NCBI RefSeq assembly: GCF_001713455.1
Contig: NZ_CP016464.1
Coordinates: 3,830,001 to 3,894,000, forward strand
From: Bosea sp. RAC05
GTDB lineage: Bacteria; Pseudomonadota; Alphaproteobacteria; Rhizobiales; Beijerinckiaceae
Reading direction: 5' to 3'
DNA: 64,000 bases
In this document: positions 1-7,805 of the stretch, piece after piece
Numbering within the stretch: position 1 is the first letter of the stretch
How the letters are laid out: every line of letters starts with the position of its first letter
The notes under the pieces: model-generated
Seen by the model: only the letters and a program-made list of their open reading frames with translations
What the model was told of the DNA's origin: nothing
Databases searched by the model: none
Translations under genes and position numbers: made by a program

Positions 1-115
1 CCGCGGAGGCGACGATCGTCAGCGTGGTCAGAGCGCCGAGCGCGGCATAGATGCGCGCGGCGATGCCGATGCGCAGCGGCGCGCGCGGGCGCGCCGGCTT
101 CTTGGCCTTCGTCAT
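1..115 (-). CDS. N-terminus of a membrane sensor protein, cut by window edge
   Basis: Only the first 38 codons are in the window. They begin with an ATG at 115 and encode a basic N-terminus (MTKAKKPARPRAP) followed by a hydrophobic stretch that looks like a first membrane helix. The ATG lies 34 bp after the stop of the solute-binding protein gene on the same strand, so the two are probably one operon. A membrane sensor (histidine kinase or chemoreceptor) beside a periplasmic binding protein would fit a TorT/TorS-like arrangement. That is inference, because no catalytic domain is visible here. Confidence 0.55.
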   Translation of the reverse strand, partial: MTKAKKPARPRAPLRIGIAARIYAALGALTTLTIVASA

Positions 116-149
116 ATCACTCTCCGAATTGCGACGCGGCAGATGCAGC

Positions 150-1316
150 TCAGGCCGACACGGAGCTGACCGACTTGAACGTGCCGTCGGTTCCGATCAC
201 GGTCAGGTAGACAGCGTCGGAGCCGCGATTGTCGTTGGGCCCGAAGGTCATCTTGAAGCCGCCGAAGTCATAGGAGCCATTGGTCAACGCCTCCATGACG
301 GCCTTGCGGGTCGGGTCCTTGCCGGCCTTTTCGAGAGCGGCGATGACGGTGCGGCCGACGAGATAGCCTTCCAGGGACACGAAGCCCGGCTTCTTGTCCT
401 TGGCGTCGCTGGCCGCGAGAGCCGCCTGGTAGGCCTTGACCACGGGGATCGACGCGTCGGTCGGCAGGGGCACGACCTGCGTGACATAGACGCCGGCGCC
501 CGCATCCCCGAGTTCGGCGGCAAGTGCATCGGAGCCGACGAAGGAGATGTTCATGAACACCGGCGCGAACTTCACCTGCTTGCACAGCTTGATGAATTCG
601 GCGCAGGGCTTGTAGGGGCCCACCATCACCACGGCTTCCGGATTGGCCTTGCGGATCTCGAGCAGGGCGGACCGGACCGCGACCGTGTTGCGTTCAAAGG
701 TGCCCTCCGCGACGAGGCTCATCTTGCGCGCGTCCATCGCCTTCTTGACGCCGGCGAGGCCGGCCCGGCCGAAGGCGTCGTCCTGATAGAAGATCGCGAT
801 CTTGGAGAAGCCCTTGTCCTTGACGAGGCGCTCGATCCAGACCTCGGTCTCCTGGAAGTAGGAGGCGCGCACATTGACGACATGCGGCAGGTAGGGATCG
901 CGCAGGCCTTCGGCGCCGGTGAAGGCGCCGATGAAGGGCAGGCCGGCCTCCTTCGCGATCGGATGCGCGGCCATCGACGTCGGCGTGCCGACCGGGCCGA
1001 CGAGCGCGAAGACGTCCTTGGCGATCAGCGCCTTGGTCGCATCGATCGACTTGCCGGGCTCGTAACCGTCATCCTGCGTCAGGAGTTCGATCTTGCGCCC
1101 CCCGACGCCCCCCTTGGCATTGACCTCGGCGAAGGCGGCGGTGAGGCCATCGCGCATACCCAGACCCAGCGCGCTGGCGGGCCCCTCGAACACGGCCGCC
1201 TGGCCCAGCACGATCTTGTCGGCCATCACGCCGGTTTCGGCGAAAGCGCGTCCCGGCAGGAGCGAGGCGGCGGAGGCGCAGGCAAGGCCAGTCAGGACAT
1301 CACGACGATGGATCAT
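150..1316 (-). CDS. ABC transporter substrate-binding protein, LivK/Peripla_BP_6 type
   Basis: A 388-residue periplasmic solute-binding protein of the branched-chain amino acid/amide family. The N-terminus MIHRRDVLTG with a following hydrophobic run and an AFA site near residue 26 is a signal peptide, possibly Tat because of the RR pair. The mature part has the usual two-lobe features: an early KIVLGQAAVFEGPAS strand-loop, a GPVGTPTS loop and an IAIFYQDDAFGRAG segment. No permease or ATPase genes of a Liv system adjoin it. The next gene downstream is a membrane sensor instead, so the protein may present a ligand to that sensor rather than to a transporter. Its ligand cannot be told from sequence alone. 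Confidence 0.85.
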   Translation of the reverse strand: MIHRRDVLTGLACASAASLLPGRAFAETGVMADKIVLGQAAVFEGPASALGLGMRDGLTAAFAEVNAKGGVGGRKIELLTQDDGYEPGKSIDATKALIAKDVFALVGPVGTPTSMAAHPIAKEAGLPFIGAFTGAEGLRDPYLPHVVNVRASYFQETEVWIERLVKDKGFSKIAIFYQDDAFGRAGLAGVKKAMDARKMSLVAEGTFERNTVAVRSALLEIRKANPEAVVMVGPYKPCAEFIKLCKQVKFAPVFMNISFVGSDALAAELGDAGAGVYVTQVVPLPTDASIPVVKAYQAALAASDAKDKKPGFVSLEGYLVGRTVIAALEKAGKDPTRKAVMEALTNGSYDFGGFKMTFGPNDNRGSDAVYLTVIGTDGTFKSVSSVSA

Positions 1317-1350
1317 GAAAGGATTCCCCCAATAATTCTTCTTCAGTGGT

Positions 1351-1454
1351 CAGTCGGGTTAGGCCAGCCGACTGGAAGAATGTGGGGAAGGCACCTAACG
1401 AAGGGTTAAGTGACTGGATTCTTCTGAATCAATTGCGATTTCGAGGATTCAGAA
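1351..1454. promoter_or_regulatory. Two inverted repeats upstream of the binding-protein gene
   Basis: The 333-bp gap 1317-1649 holds no gene but has two clear dyads. CAGTCGG at 1351-1357 pairs with CCGACTG at 1368-1374. A perfect 9-bp pair, TTCTGAATC at 1422-1430 and GATTCAGAA at 1446-1454, lies further upstream of the binding-protein gene. No T-run follows the second one in either direction, so operator sites fit better than terminators. The gap is also locally AT-richer than its surroundings, as expected for a promoter region. The regulator is not identified. Confidence 0.4.
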
Positions 1455-1649
1455 TTCGTTAGCGTTTAACCACTTGTTGGCGCGCCTCCCGTGAGGCGAG
1501 TGAATGGTCGGGAAGATCATCGCGCCGCGACCTTCAGATCTTGGTCAAGATCGGCACGGCCATCATGACGCTGCGATGTGCGCGCGCCGGCCGCCCACGG
1601 CGGCCATGCCATTCCATATCAGCCAGGCCGTCGGGGGCTCTTAGGCGGG

Positions 1650-2057
1650 TCAGGCCGGTTGGGGCACCGGGCGCGGCCGCCCCTCCTCGTCGATGGCGAC
1701 GAAGGTGAAGGTCGCGTCGGTGACCTTCTCATGGACCATGGTGCGGAAGCGCCGCGCCCAGGCCTCGACATGGATCTTCATCGAGGTCCGGCCGACGGAT
1801 TCGACCTCGGTATAGACGCTGAGCACGTCCCCCACCTTCACGGGCCGGATGAACGTCATCGCATCCACCGCAATGGTGACGACGCGGCCCTGCGCCCGGT
1901 CGACGCCGGCGATGCCGCCGGCCGCGTCCATGCGCGACATCACCCAGCCGCCGAAGATGTCGCCATTCGCGTTGGTGTCGGCCGGCATGGCATTGATGCG
2001 CACCGTCAGGTTGCCACGCGGCGCCTCGTCCTGCGCCACGCCCGCTTCTTTCGTCAT
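1650..2057 (-). CDS. Acyl-CoA thioesterase, hotdog fold (YciA-like)
   Basis: A 135-residue single hotdog-domain protein starting at the ATG at 2057 (MTKEAGVAQ), just after a purine-rich GGGGGGTGAG stretch. The motif NANGDIFGGWVMSRMD at about residues 28-43 contains the catalytic-loop Asp and the Gly pair typical of YciA/acyl-CoA hydrolases. It should hydrolyse fatty acyl-CoA to free acid and CoA in the cytoplasm. The reading frame stays open upstream to 2213, but that extension has no hotdog features and would overlap the methionine synthase gene, so the shorter start is preferred. Confidence 0.85.
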   Translation of the reverse strand: MTKEAGVAQDEAPRGNLTVRINAMPADTNANGDIFGGWVMSRMDAAGGIAGVDRAQGRVVTIAVDAMTFIRPVKVGDVLSVYTEVESVGRTSMKIHVEAWARRFRTMVHEKVTDATFTFVAIDEEGRPRPVPQPA

Positions 2058-2148
2058 GCGCTCACCCCCCGTCGAATCCCCGGCCATTGGAGCACGCGCC
2101 ACCGCGCCTGCGCCAGATGGAACGGGTGGGGGGTAAGAGGCGCCCGGC

Positions 2149-3174
2149 TCAGGCCGCGCCGAGTTCCTTGCGCACCAGCGCCGCACCGGCCGACAGCGCC
2201 GCGAGCTTGCCATAGGCGACCTCGGCGGTCATTGGCGCCATGCCGCAATTGGTGCAGGGGAAGAGCTTCTCGGGCGCCACGAAGGCGAGCGCGGCGCGGA
2301 TCGTGGCGGCAACCTCCTCGGGCGTCTCGATCGTGTTGGAGGCGACGTCGATGGCACCCGCCAGCACGTCCTTGCCGTCCAGCAGCCTGATCAGGTCGAG
2401 CGGCACCTTCGAGTTGCGGCACTCCAGCGAGACCTGCTGGATCGAGCTCTTCGCGATCGCCGGGAAGGTCTGCTCGTAATGGCGCCACTCCTCGCCGAGC
2501 GTCGCCTTCCAGTCGATATTGGCCTTGATGCCGTAGCCGTAGCAAATGTGGACGGCGGTGGTCGCGGTCAGCCCCTGCGCGGCGCGCTCGAGGCAGGCGA
2601 TGCCCCAGTCCGGCACCTCCTTCATGTAGACGTTGAAGGCGGGCTCGTCGAACTGGATGACGTCGACGCCGAGCGCCTGCAGTTCATGCGCCTCCTCGTT
2701 CAGCACGGCAGCGAACGCCATGGCGAGGTCCTCGCGGCGGCCGTAGTGCTCGTCGGCGATGGTATCGACGATCGTCATCGGCCCCGGCAGCGTGAACTTC
2801 AGCTTGCGGGTCGTATGCGCGCGGGCGGCCTGCGCCTCCATGCTGTGCACCGGCCCCTTGCGGCGGATCGCGCCGGTGACCGTCGGCACCTCCGCCTCGT
2901 AGCGGTTGTTGCGGATGCCCATGATCGTCTTCTTGTCGAAGTCGATGCCGTCGAGATTGGCCAGGAAGCCATGGACGAAATGCACCCGCGCCTGCTCGCC
3001 ATCGCCGACGATGTCGATGCCGGCATCCTCCTGCAGCTTCACCGCCAGGATCGTCGCGTCGCGCCGGCCCTCTTGCAGCGCCACCCCTTCCAGCTTCCAC
3101 GGCGCCCAGAGCCGCTCGGACTCGGCGAGCCAGGTCGGCTTGGGCAGGCTGCCGGCAATGGTGGTGCGAAGCAT
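2149..3174 (-). CDS. Core MetE-type cobalamin-independent methionine synthase
   Basis: A 341-residue protein corresponding only to the catalytic C-terminal barrel of MetE; it lacks the N-terminal barrel of the roughly 750-residue enzyme. Zinc and substrate residues visible are His209 and Cys211 in VHICYGYG, the QFDEPAF segment near 174-180, Glu251 in SLECRNSK and Cys310 in CTNCGM. It should transfer a methyl group to homocysteine. Known core-MetE enzymes use methyl donors other than polyglutamylated methyltetrahydrofolate, and some need a partner protein (MesX, DUF1852), which is not seen nearby. The start has AAGGAC upstream. No SAM-type riboswitch fits in the 83-bp leader. Confidence 0.8.
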   Translation of the reverse strand: MLRTTIAGSLPKPTWLAESERLWAPWKLEGVALQEGRRDATILAVKLQEDAGIDIVGDGEQARVHFVHGFLANLDGIDFDKKTIMGIRNNRYEAEVPTVTGAIRRKGPVHSMEAQAARAHTTRKLKFTLPGPMTIVDTIADEHYGRREDLAMAFAAVLNEEAHELQALGVDVIQFDEPAFNVYMKEVPDWGIACLERAAQGLTATTAVHICYGYGIKANIDWKATLGEEWRHYEQTFPAIAKSSIQQVSLECRNSKVPLDLIRLLDGKDVLAGAIDVASNTIETPEEVAATIRAALAFVAPEKLFPCTNCGMAPMTAEVAYGKLAALSAGAALVRKELGAA

Positions 3175-3257
3175 GGACGTGTCCTTTGGTTATGGTTGCG
3201 CGGACATCGTCTGCACGGGCCGGCGACGTCAAGCGTGATAGGGATGGTAAGCCTGCG

Positions 3258-4499
3258 TCAGACGGCCGCCGTCGCCGCAGGTCCTTCCGGCCGCCGCCGC
3301 GCCCGCATCATCAGCCAGCACACCACCGTGAGGTTGACGAGGTTCCAGGCCAGCCCGTTGAGGAAGGCGGCGCGATAGGACGCGAAGGCGTCGAAGATCG
3401 CGCCCGAGACATAGCCGCCGACGGCCATGCCGAGAATCGTCGAGGACATCACGAGGCCGATCCGTACGCCCGCCTCCCGCGCCGGCAGGTATTCTCGGAT
3501 GATCACCGCATACATCGGCACGATGCCGCCCTGGAACAGGCCGAAGATGCCGGTGACGATGAAGAGCGAGGTCAGCCCGTCGAACCAGAGATAGAGGAAG
3601 AGCGCGAGCCCCTGCATCAACGAGCCGATCGCCAGCGTCGCCGTGCCGCCGATCCGGTCAGCGACGAAGCCCGAGGCGATGCGGCTGATGATGCCGAGTG
3701 CCAGCATCAGCGAGAGCATCTCGGCGCCGCGCGCCACGCCGTAACCGAGATCGCTGCAATAGGCGACGATGTGCACCTGCGGCATCGCCATGGCGACGCA
3801 GCAGGAGAAGCCCGCGATCGCCAGCAGCCATTGCAGCTGGCTGGCCGACAATCCGAGATCGCCGCGCGCGCTCGTGCTCGCCGCCTCCTGCGCCGCGATG
3901 CTCGCGGCCGAGGGCCGGCGGCGGAAGAACGGTGCGAAGGGCAGCATCACCGCCATCACCGCGAGCCCGATGCCGATATGCGTCGCCCGCCAGCCATGGC
4001 TGGCGACACCCCAGGTGATGACCTGCGGCCAGATCACCCCCGCCAGATAGCTGCCCGAGGCCCCGAAGACGACGGCGAGCCCGCGATGCTTGCGGAACCA
4101 GTGCGAGAGGTCCGCGATCAGCGGTGAAAAGCCGGCCCCGCCACCGACGCCGATCAGGAAGAGATGGACGAGCGCAAACTGCCAGAGCGACTGCGCCATC
4201 GCGGCCAGGATGTAGCCGCTGCCGAGCAGCAGCGCGCCGCCGACGATCGGCACGATGATGCCGTAGCGGTCGGCGATGCGGCCCATGGCGATGTTGCCGA
4301 AGCCGAAGCCGAGCATGACGCAGGTATAGGGCAGCGCCGCCCCGGCCCGCAGCGTGCCGAACTCGGTCTGCACCGAGGGCAGCACGACGACGACGGACCA
4401 GGTGCCGACGCAGGCCGCCGTGCCGACCAGCAGCGAGACCGCCAGCCGCAGCCAGGCATAGGAGGAATCGGGCGCATAACGGGCTTCGTCGCTGGACAT
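3258..4499 (-). CDS. MFS transporter (OFA/monocarboxylate-like)
   Basis: A 413-residue protein with about 12 hydrophobic segments. The ATG at 4499 follows a good GAGGAAAC ribosome site, so the longer open frame to 4541 is not used. The loop after helix 2 carries GRIADRYG, the family A-motif, and a second copy, ADRIGG, occurs in the second half, typical of the major facilitator superfamily. Overall layout resembles the oxalate/formate antiporter and monocarboxylate porter groups. The substrate is not predictable from sequence. It stands 83 bp upstream of the methionine synthase start on the same strand and may be co-transcribed with it. Confidence 0.85.
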   Translation of the reverse strand: MSSDEARYAPDSSYAWLRLAVSLLVGTAACVGTWSVVVVLPSVQTEFGTLRAGAALPYTCVMLGFGFGNIAMGRIADRYGIIVPIVGGALLLGSGYILAAMAQSLWQFALVHLFLIGVGGGAGFSPLIADLSHWFRKHRGLAVVFGASGSYLAGVIWPQVITWGVASHGWRATHIGIGLAVMAVMLPFAPFFRRRPSAASIAAQEAASTSARGDLGLSASQLQWLLAIAGFSCCVAMAMPQVHIVAYCSDLGYGVARGAEMLSLMLALGIISRIASGFVADRIGGTATLAIGSLMQGLALFLYLWFDGLTSLFIVTGIFGLFQGGIVPMYAVIIREYLPAREAGVRIGLVMSSTILGMAVGGYVSGAIFDAFASYRAAFLNGLAWNLVNLTVVCWLMMRARRRPEGPAATAAV

Positions 4500-4657
4500 G
4501 TTTCCTCGGTGCGCCGGCTTTAGGCGCGGCGTTCTGCACACGAGGAGTAGGCAGTCGCCCGCGCGGCGGCAAGCGCGCGCGAGGCGGACCCCATCGGCGT
4601 TCAGGGCGCAGCCATGCCGCGGCTATGCCCTGAACGGGTCTGTGGGGCCGGGAGTCG

Positions 4658-4694
4658 GAGCCGGGGCCACGGGAGCAACCCGTGGCCCCGGCTC
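4658..4694. terminator. Perfect 16-bp GC hairpin after the DJ-1/PfpI gene
   Basis: Bases 4658-4673 and 4679-4694 are exact reverse complements around a 5-base AGCAA loop. It starts 6 bases past the DJ-1/PfpI stop on the minus strand, the position of a transcription terminator. No T-run follows, so it may stop transcription inefficiently or serve as a 3-prime RNA stabiliser. Confidence 0.5.
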
Positions 4695-4700
4695 CTGGCG

Positions 4701-5276
4701 TCAGGCGGCCAGGCGCTCGTGGCGGCCCTCGTTGATCTCTTCGATGATCTTGGCGACGAAGGCCGGCAGATCCTCAGGCTTGCGCGACGTCACGATGCCC
4801 TTGTCGGCCACGACCTCGCTGTTCTCCCACAGCGCGCCGGCATTGATCATGTCCTGCTTCATCGTGCCGTAAGAGGTCAGGCGCCGGCCCTTGGCGATGC
4901 CGGTGTCGATCAGCAGCCAGGGCGCGTGGCAGACGGCCGCGACGACCTTGCCCTGCTCGAAGAAGCGCTTGATCAACGCCAGCGCCTCGGGAATGCCGCG
5001 CAGCGTGTCGGGATTCATCTGCCCGCCGGGCAGGACGATCGCATCATAGGCATCGGCACTGACCTCGGCGATCGTCTTGTCGACCTTCACCGCGCGGCCC
5101 CAATCCTTCTGGTCCCAGCCGGTGATCTCGCCGGCCTGCGGCGCGACGATGTGCACGGTCGCGCCGGCTTCCTTCAGCTTGGCGTGCGGCACATCCAGCT
5201 CCGACTGCTCGAAGCCGTTGGTCGCGAGGATGAGAATGGTCTTGCCGGCAAGGCTCGTCGGGGATTGGGCGCTCAT
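4701..5276 (-). CDS. DJ-1/PfpI family protein, type 1 glutamine amidotransferase-like
   Basis: A 191-residue cytoplasmic protein of the PfpI branch. The nucleophile elbow AVCHAPWLL carries the conserved Cys-His pair, and an acidic residue in NGFEQSEL completes the usual site. Members act as deglycases, chaperones or proteases under carbonyl or other stress; which applies here is unknown. The ATG at 5276 (MSAQSPTSLAGKT) is chosen because the sequence before it lacks family similarity. Confidence 0.87.
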   Translation of the reverse strand: MSAQSPTSLAGKTILILATNGFEQSELDVPHAKLKEAGATVHIVAPQAGEITGWDQKDWGRAVKVDKTIAEVSADAYDAIVLPGGQMNPDTLRGIPEALALIKRFFEQGKVVAAVCHAPWLLIDTGIAKGRRLTSYGTMKQDMINAGALWENSEVVADKGIVTSRKPEDLPAFVAKIIEEINEGRHERLAA

Positions 5277-5373
5277 GGGGCGGCCTCCGTGTTCGGGTTG
5301 AGGGTGATGACCCGACAACCCGCCAAGGGACGGTCCGTTCCCGTGCGAAAACGTCGCTGCGTTGGTCGGGAGC

Positions 5374-5661
5374 CTAGCGGAACACCGCCTCGCCCTGCTG
5401 GTCGACCAGTTGCTGGCCCTTGACCAGGGTGAAGTCGACCGCCTCCGCCTGACCGGGGAAACGGTCTGCCCGCACGAAGCGGTGGCTCTTCAGCTCCCCC
5501 TCGATCGTCTTCTCGACGACGCCGCAGAGCTGCCACTGGCCGCCCTCCTGATAGGGCGTCGCATGGATGGTGAAGCCGTTGTGCTCGATGGTCTTCAGCG
5601 GGCCGGCCGGAGCGGCATCAGCCGGCTTGCGGCCACCAAACAGGGATTTCAGGAACGACAT
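5374..5661 (-). CDS. hlyU: HlyU family protein
   Basis: A 95-residue protein beginning MSFLKSLFGG at 5661. It matches the short HlyU family: a basic amphipathic N-terminus, then a beta-rich core with KTIEHNGFTIHATP, GQWQLCGVVEK and HRFVRADRF. HlyU was first described as an activator of haemolysin in Vibrio, but the alphaproteobacterial copies are stand-alone and their target is unknown. No toxin gene lies nearby. Confidence 0.8.
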   Translation of the reverse strand: MSFLKSLFGGRKPADAAPAGPLKTIEHNGFTIHATPYQEGGQWQLCGVVEKTIEGELKSHRFVRADRFPGQAEAVDFTLVKGQQLVDQQGEAVFR

Positions 5662-5751
5662 CGGGCTTTTCCTCCACAGCGGGTGCGCGGCCGCAGCGAG
5701 AACTACCCGCACCGCCCCGCCCTGCCAAGGCGCGCGACGACGCGGCCCCGC

Positions 5752-6174
<423 letters not shown>

Positions 6175-6179
6175 GGCGC

Positions 6180-6791
6180 TCAGCGCTCGGTGACGGCGAG
6201 CTTGGCGCCCAGCGCGACGAAGGCCGCCGCGAAGCCCCGCCGCAGCCAGGCCATCACCGCCGGCCGCGTCACCACCCTGTCGCGCATCGCCGCCGCGAAG
6301 AGGCCGTAGAGCGCGAAGACCACGAAGGTCATCGCCATGAACACGCCGGACAGTTCGAGCATGCGCGCCAGCGGCGCCGCTTCGCCGGCCGCGATGAACT
6401 GCGGCAGGAAGGCGACGAAGAAGATCGAGAGCTTCGGATTGAGCACGTTGATCGCGACGCCGTCGCGCAGCACCCGCCAGGCCGAGCGCGGATCGGCCTT
6501 GGCCTCGACGCTGAGAGCGCCATGCTCCTGCAGCGTCTGCCAAGCCATGAACAAGAGATAGGCGACGCCGGCATATTTCACGACGGCGAAGGCGAGCGCG
6601 CTGGCATGCAGCAGCGCCGCCAGCCCCAGCATCGCCGCCAAGAGATGCGGCACGATGCCGAGCGTGCAGGCGAAGGCCGCGAGCACGCTCGCGCGCGAGC
6701 CCCGGGTGAGCCCCGCCGCGATGGTGTAGATCGCGCCCGTCCCCGGCGAGGCGACGACGATCAGCGAGGTCAGCAGGAATTCGGGCGACAT
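6180..6791 (-). CDS. LysE family amino-acid exporter
   Basis: A 203-residue membrane protein (about six helices) starting at the ATG at 6791. The N-terminus MSPEFLLTSLIVVASPGTGAI holds the SPGT/PGP-type signature of RhtB/LysE exporters, and NVLNPKLSIFFVAFLPQF is the second diagnostic motif. It should export an amino acid or derivative across the inner membrane. It is transcribed divergently from the ArsR gene and shares its upstream region, including the perfect palindrome at 6880-6907. Confidence 0.88.
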   Translation of the reverse strand: MSPEFLLTSLIVVASPGTGAIYTIAAGLTRGSRASVLAAFACTLGIVPHLLAAMLGLAALLHASALAFAVVKYAGVAYLLFMAWQTLQEHGALSVEAKADPRSAWRVLRDGVAINVLNPKLSIFFVAFLPQFIAAGEAAPLARMLELSGVFMAMTFVVFALYGLFAAAMRDRVVTRPAVMAWLRRGFAAAFVALGAKLAVTER

Positions 6792-6879
6792 GGGCACAAG
6801 CCTCCGCGGAGCAGCGGCCAGCAAGCCGCAAGCCGCCGCCGGGATCAAGCCCGTCTCACCGCCCATCCGCGTCCGGCCA

Positions 6880-6907
6880 CAATACTTAGGTATTGACCTA
6901 AGTATTG
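6880..6907. promoter_or_regulatory. Perfect 12-bp inverted repeat, probable ArsR operator
   Basis: CAATACTTAGGT at 6880-6891 is followed after 4 bases by its exact reverse complement, ACCTAAGTATTG, at 6896-6907. The site is AT-rich in a GC-rich region, ends 20 bp before the ArsR start and lies between two divergent genes. ArsR-family repressors bind such AT-rich dyads over their own promoters, so autoregulation is the natural reading; control of the LysE gene is possible. Confidence 0.7.
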
Positions 6908-6927
6908 TTTTGCACTTGGATCGCGCC

Positions 6928-7272
6928 ATGTCCGCGACGCCCCCCACCCTCGACGACGCCTTCCGTGCCCTGGCCGATCCGACCCGGCGGGCGGTGGTGC
7001 AGGCGCTGGGGCGAGGGCCGGCCTCGGTCAGCGACCTCGCCCGGCCCTTCGAGATGGCGCTGCCGAGCTTCCTTCAGCACCTCAAGGTGCTGGAGGAGAG
7101 CGGCCTCGTCACCACCGCCAAATCCGGGCGCGTGCGCACCTGTTCCCTGCGCCGGGAACCTCTCGCCGCCGCCGAAACCTGGCTGGAGGCGCAGCGCAGC
7201 CTCTGGACGCAGCGCCTCGACCAGCTCGACGCCTTCGTCCTGACCCTGAAAAACGACGAGGAACGCCCATGA
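6928..7272 (+). CDS. ArsR family HTH transcriptional regulator
   Basis: A 114-residue winged-helix repressor. ALADPTRRAVVQALGRGPASV is followed by SDLARPFEMALPSFLQHLKVLEESGLV, the recognition-helix region of the SmtB/ArsR family, with FLQHLKVL in the usual SxHLxxL place. No metal-binding CxC motif is seen. It belongs to the subgroup paired with SRPBCC/AHSA1 proteins: its TGA overlaps the ATG of the next gene (ATGA at 7269-7272). The palindrome just upstream is the likely operator. Confidence 0.9.
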   Translation: MSATPPTLDDAFRALADPTRRAVVQALGRGPASVSDLARPFEMALPSFLQHLKVLEESGLVTTAKSGRVRTCSLRREPLAAAETWLEAQRSLWTQRLDQLDAFVLTLKNDEERP

Positions 7273-7751
7273 CGACCCTGCCCGCCGCCGCCTTCGACCC
7301 GGCGCTCGATCTCGAACTCAAGCGCGAGGTCGCGGTGCCGCCTCATCTGGTCTGGCGCGCCTGGACCGAGCCGGCCCTGCTCACGCAGTGGTTCACGCCC
7401 GCCCCCTGGCGCACCACGCATTGCGAGATCGACCTGCGCCCCGGCGGCCAATTCCGCACCGTGATGGAAGGCCCCAACGGCGAGAAGAACGACAGCACCG
7501 GCTGCTTTCTCTTTGTGGTCCCCGAGACGCTGCTGGTCTTCACCGACGCCCTCGGCCCCGGCTACCGCCCACTCGGCTCCGGCTTCATGACCGCCTCGAT
7601 CGCCATCGAGCCGACGGCGACCGGAACGCTCTACACCGCCCGCGCCCTGCACAAGGACGAGGCCGGCCGCAAGCAGCACGAGGAGATGGGCTTCCAGCAG
7701 GGCTGGGGCACGGCGCTCGACCAGCTGGTGGCGCTGGTGAGGGGGATGTGA
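7269..7751 (+). CDS. SRPBCC/AHSA1 domain protein
   Basis: A 160-residue START-like protein translated by coupling from the ArsR gene through a 4-base overlap. Family features are LKREVAVPPHLVWRAWTEP, LLTQWFTP, a GGQFRTVMEGPNG turn and the C-terminal helix EEMGFQQGWGTALDQL. Such proteins bind hydrophobic ligands in a deep pocket. In ArsR-SRPBCC pairs the ligand is usually unknown. The gene is followed directly by a shared bidirectional terminator. Confidence 0.9.
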   Translation: MTTLPAAAFDPALDLELKREVAVPPHLVWRAWTEPALLTQWFTPAPWRTTHCEIDLRPGGQFRTVMEGPNGEKNDSTGCFLFVVPETLLVFTDALGPGYRPLGSGFMTASIAIEPTATGTLYTARALHKDEAGRKQHEEMGFQQGWGTALDQLVALVRGM

Positions 7752-7774
7752 GGGACAAGCCGTCCATCACGAAC

Positions 7775-7804
7775 AAAAAAGCCGGCCTAGCGGCCGGCTT
7801 TTTC
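7775..7804. terminator. Bidirectional rho-independent terminator
   Basis: A-run 7775-7780, stem GCCGGCC 7781-7787, 4-base loop, GGCCGGC 7792-7798, then a T-run to 7803. It sits between the convergent SRPBCC and rpoD genes and can end both transcripts. Confidence 0.9.
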
Positions 7805-7805
7805 G

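Noticed and set aside
3175..3257. SAM or cobalamin riboswitch before the methionine synthase gene
   Set aside because: The 83-bp gap is too short and lacks the conserved helices of these riboswitches.
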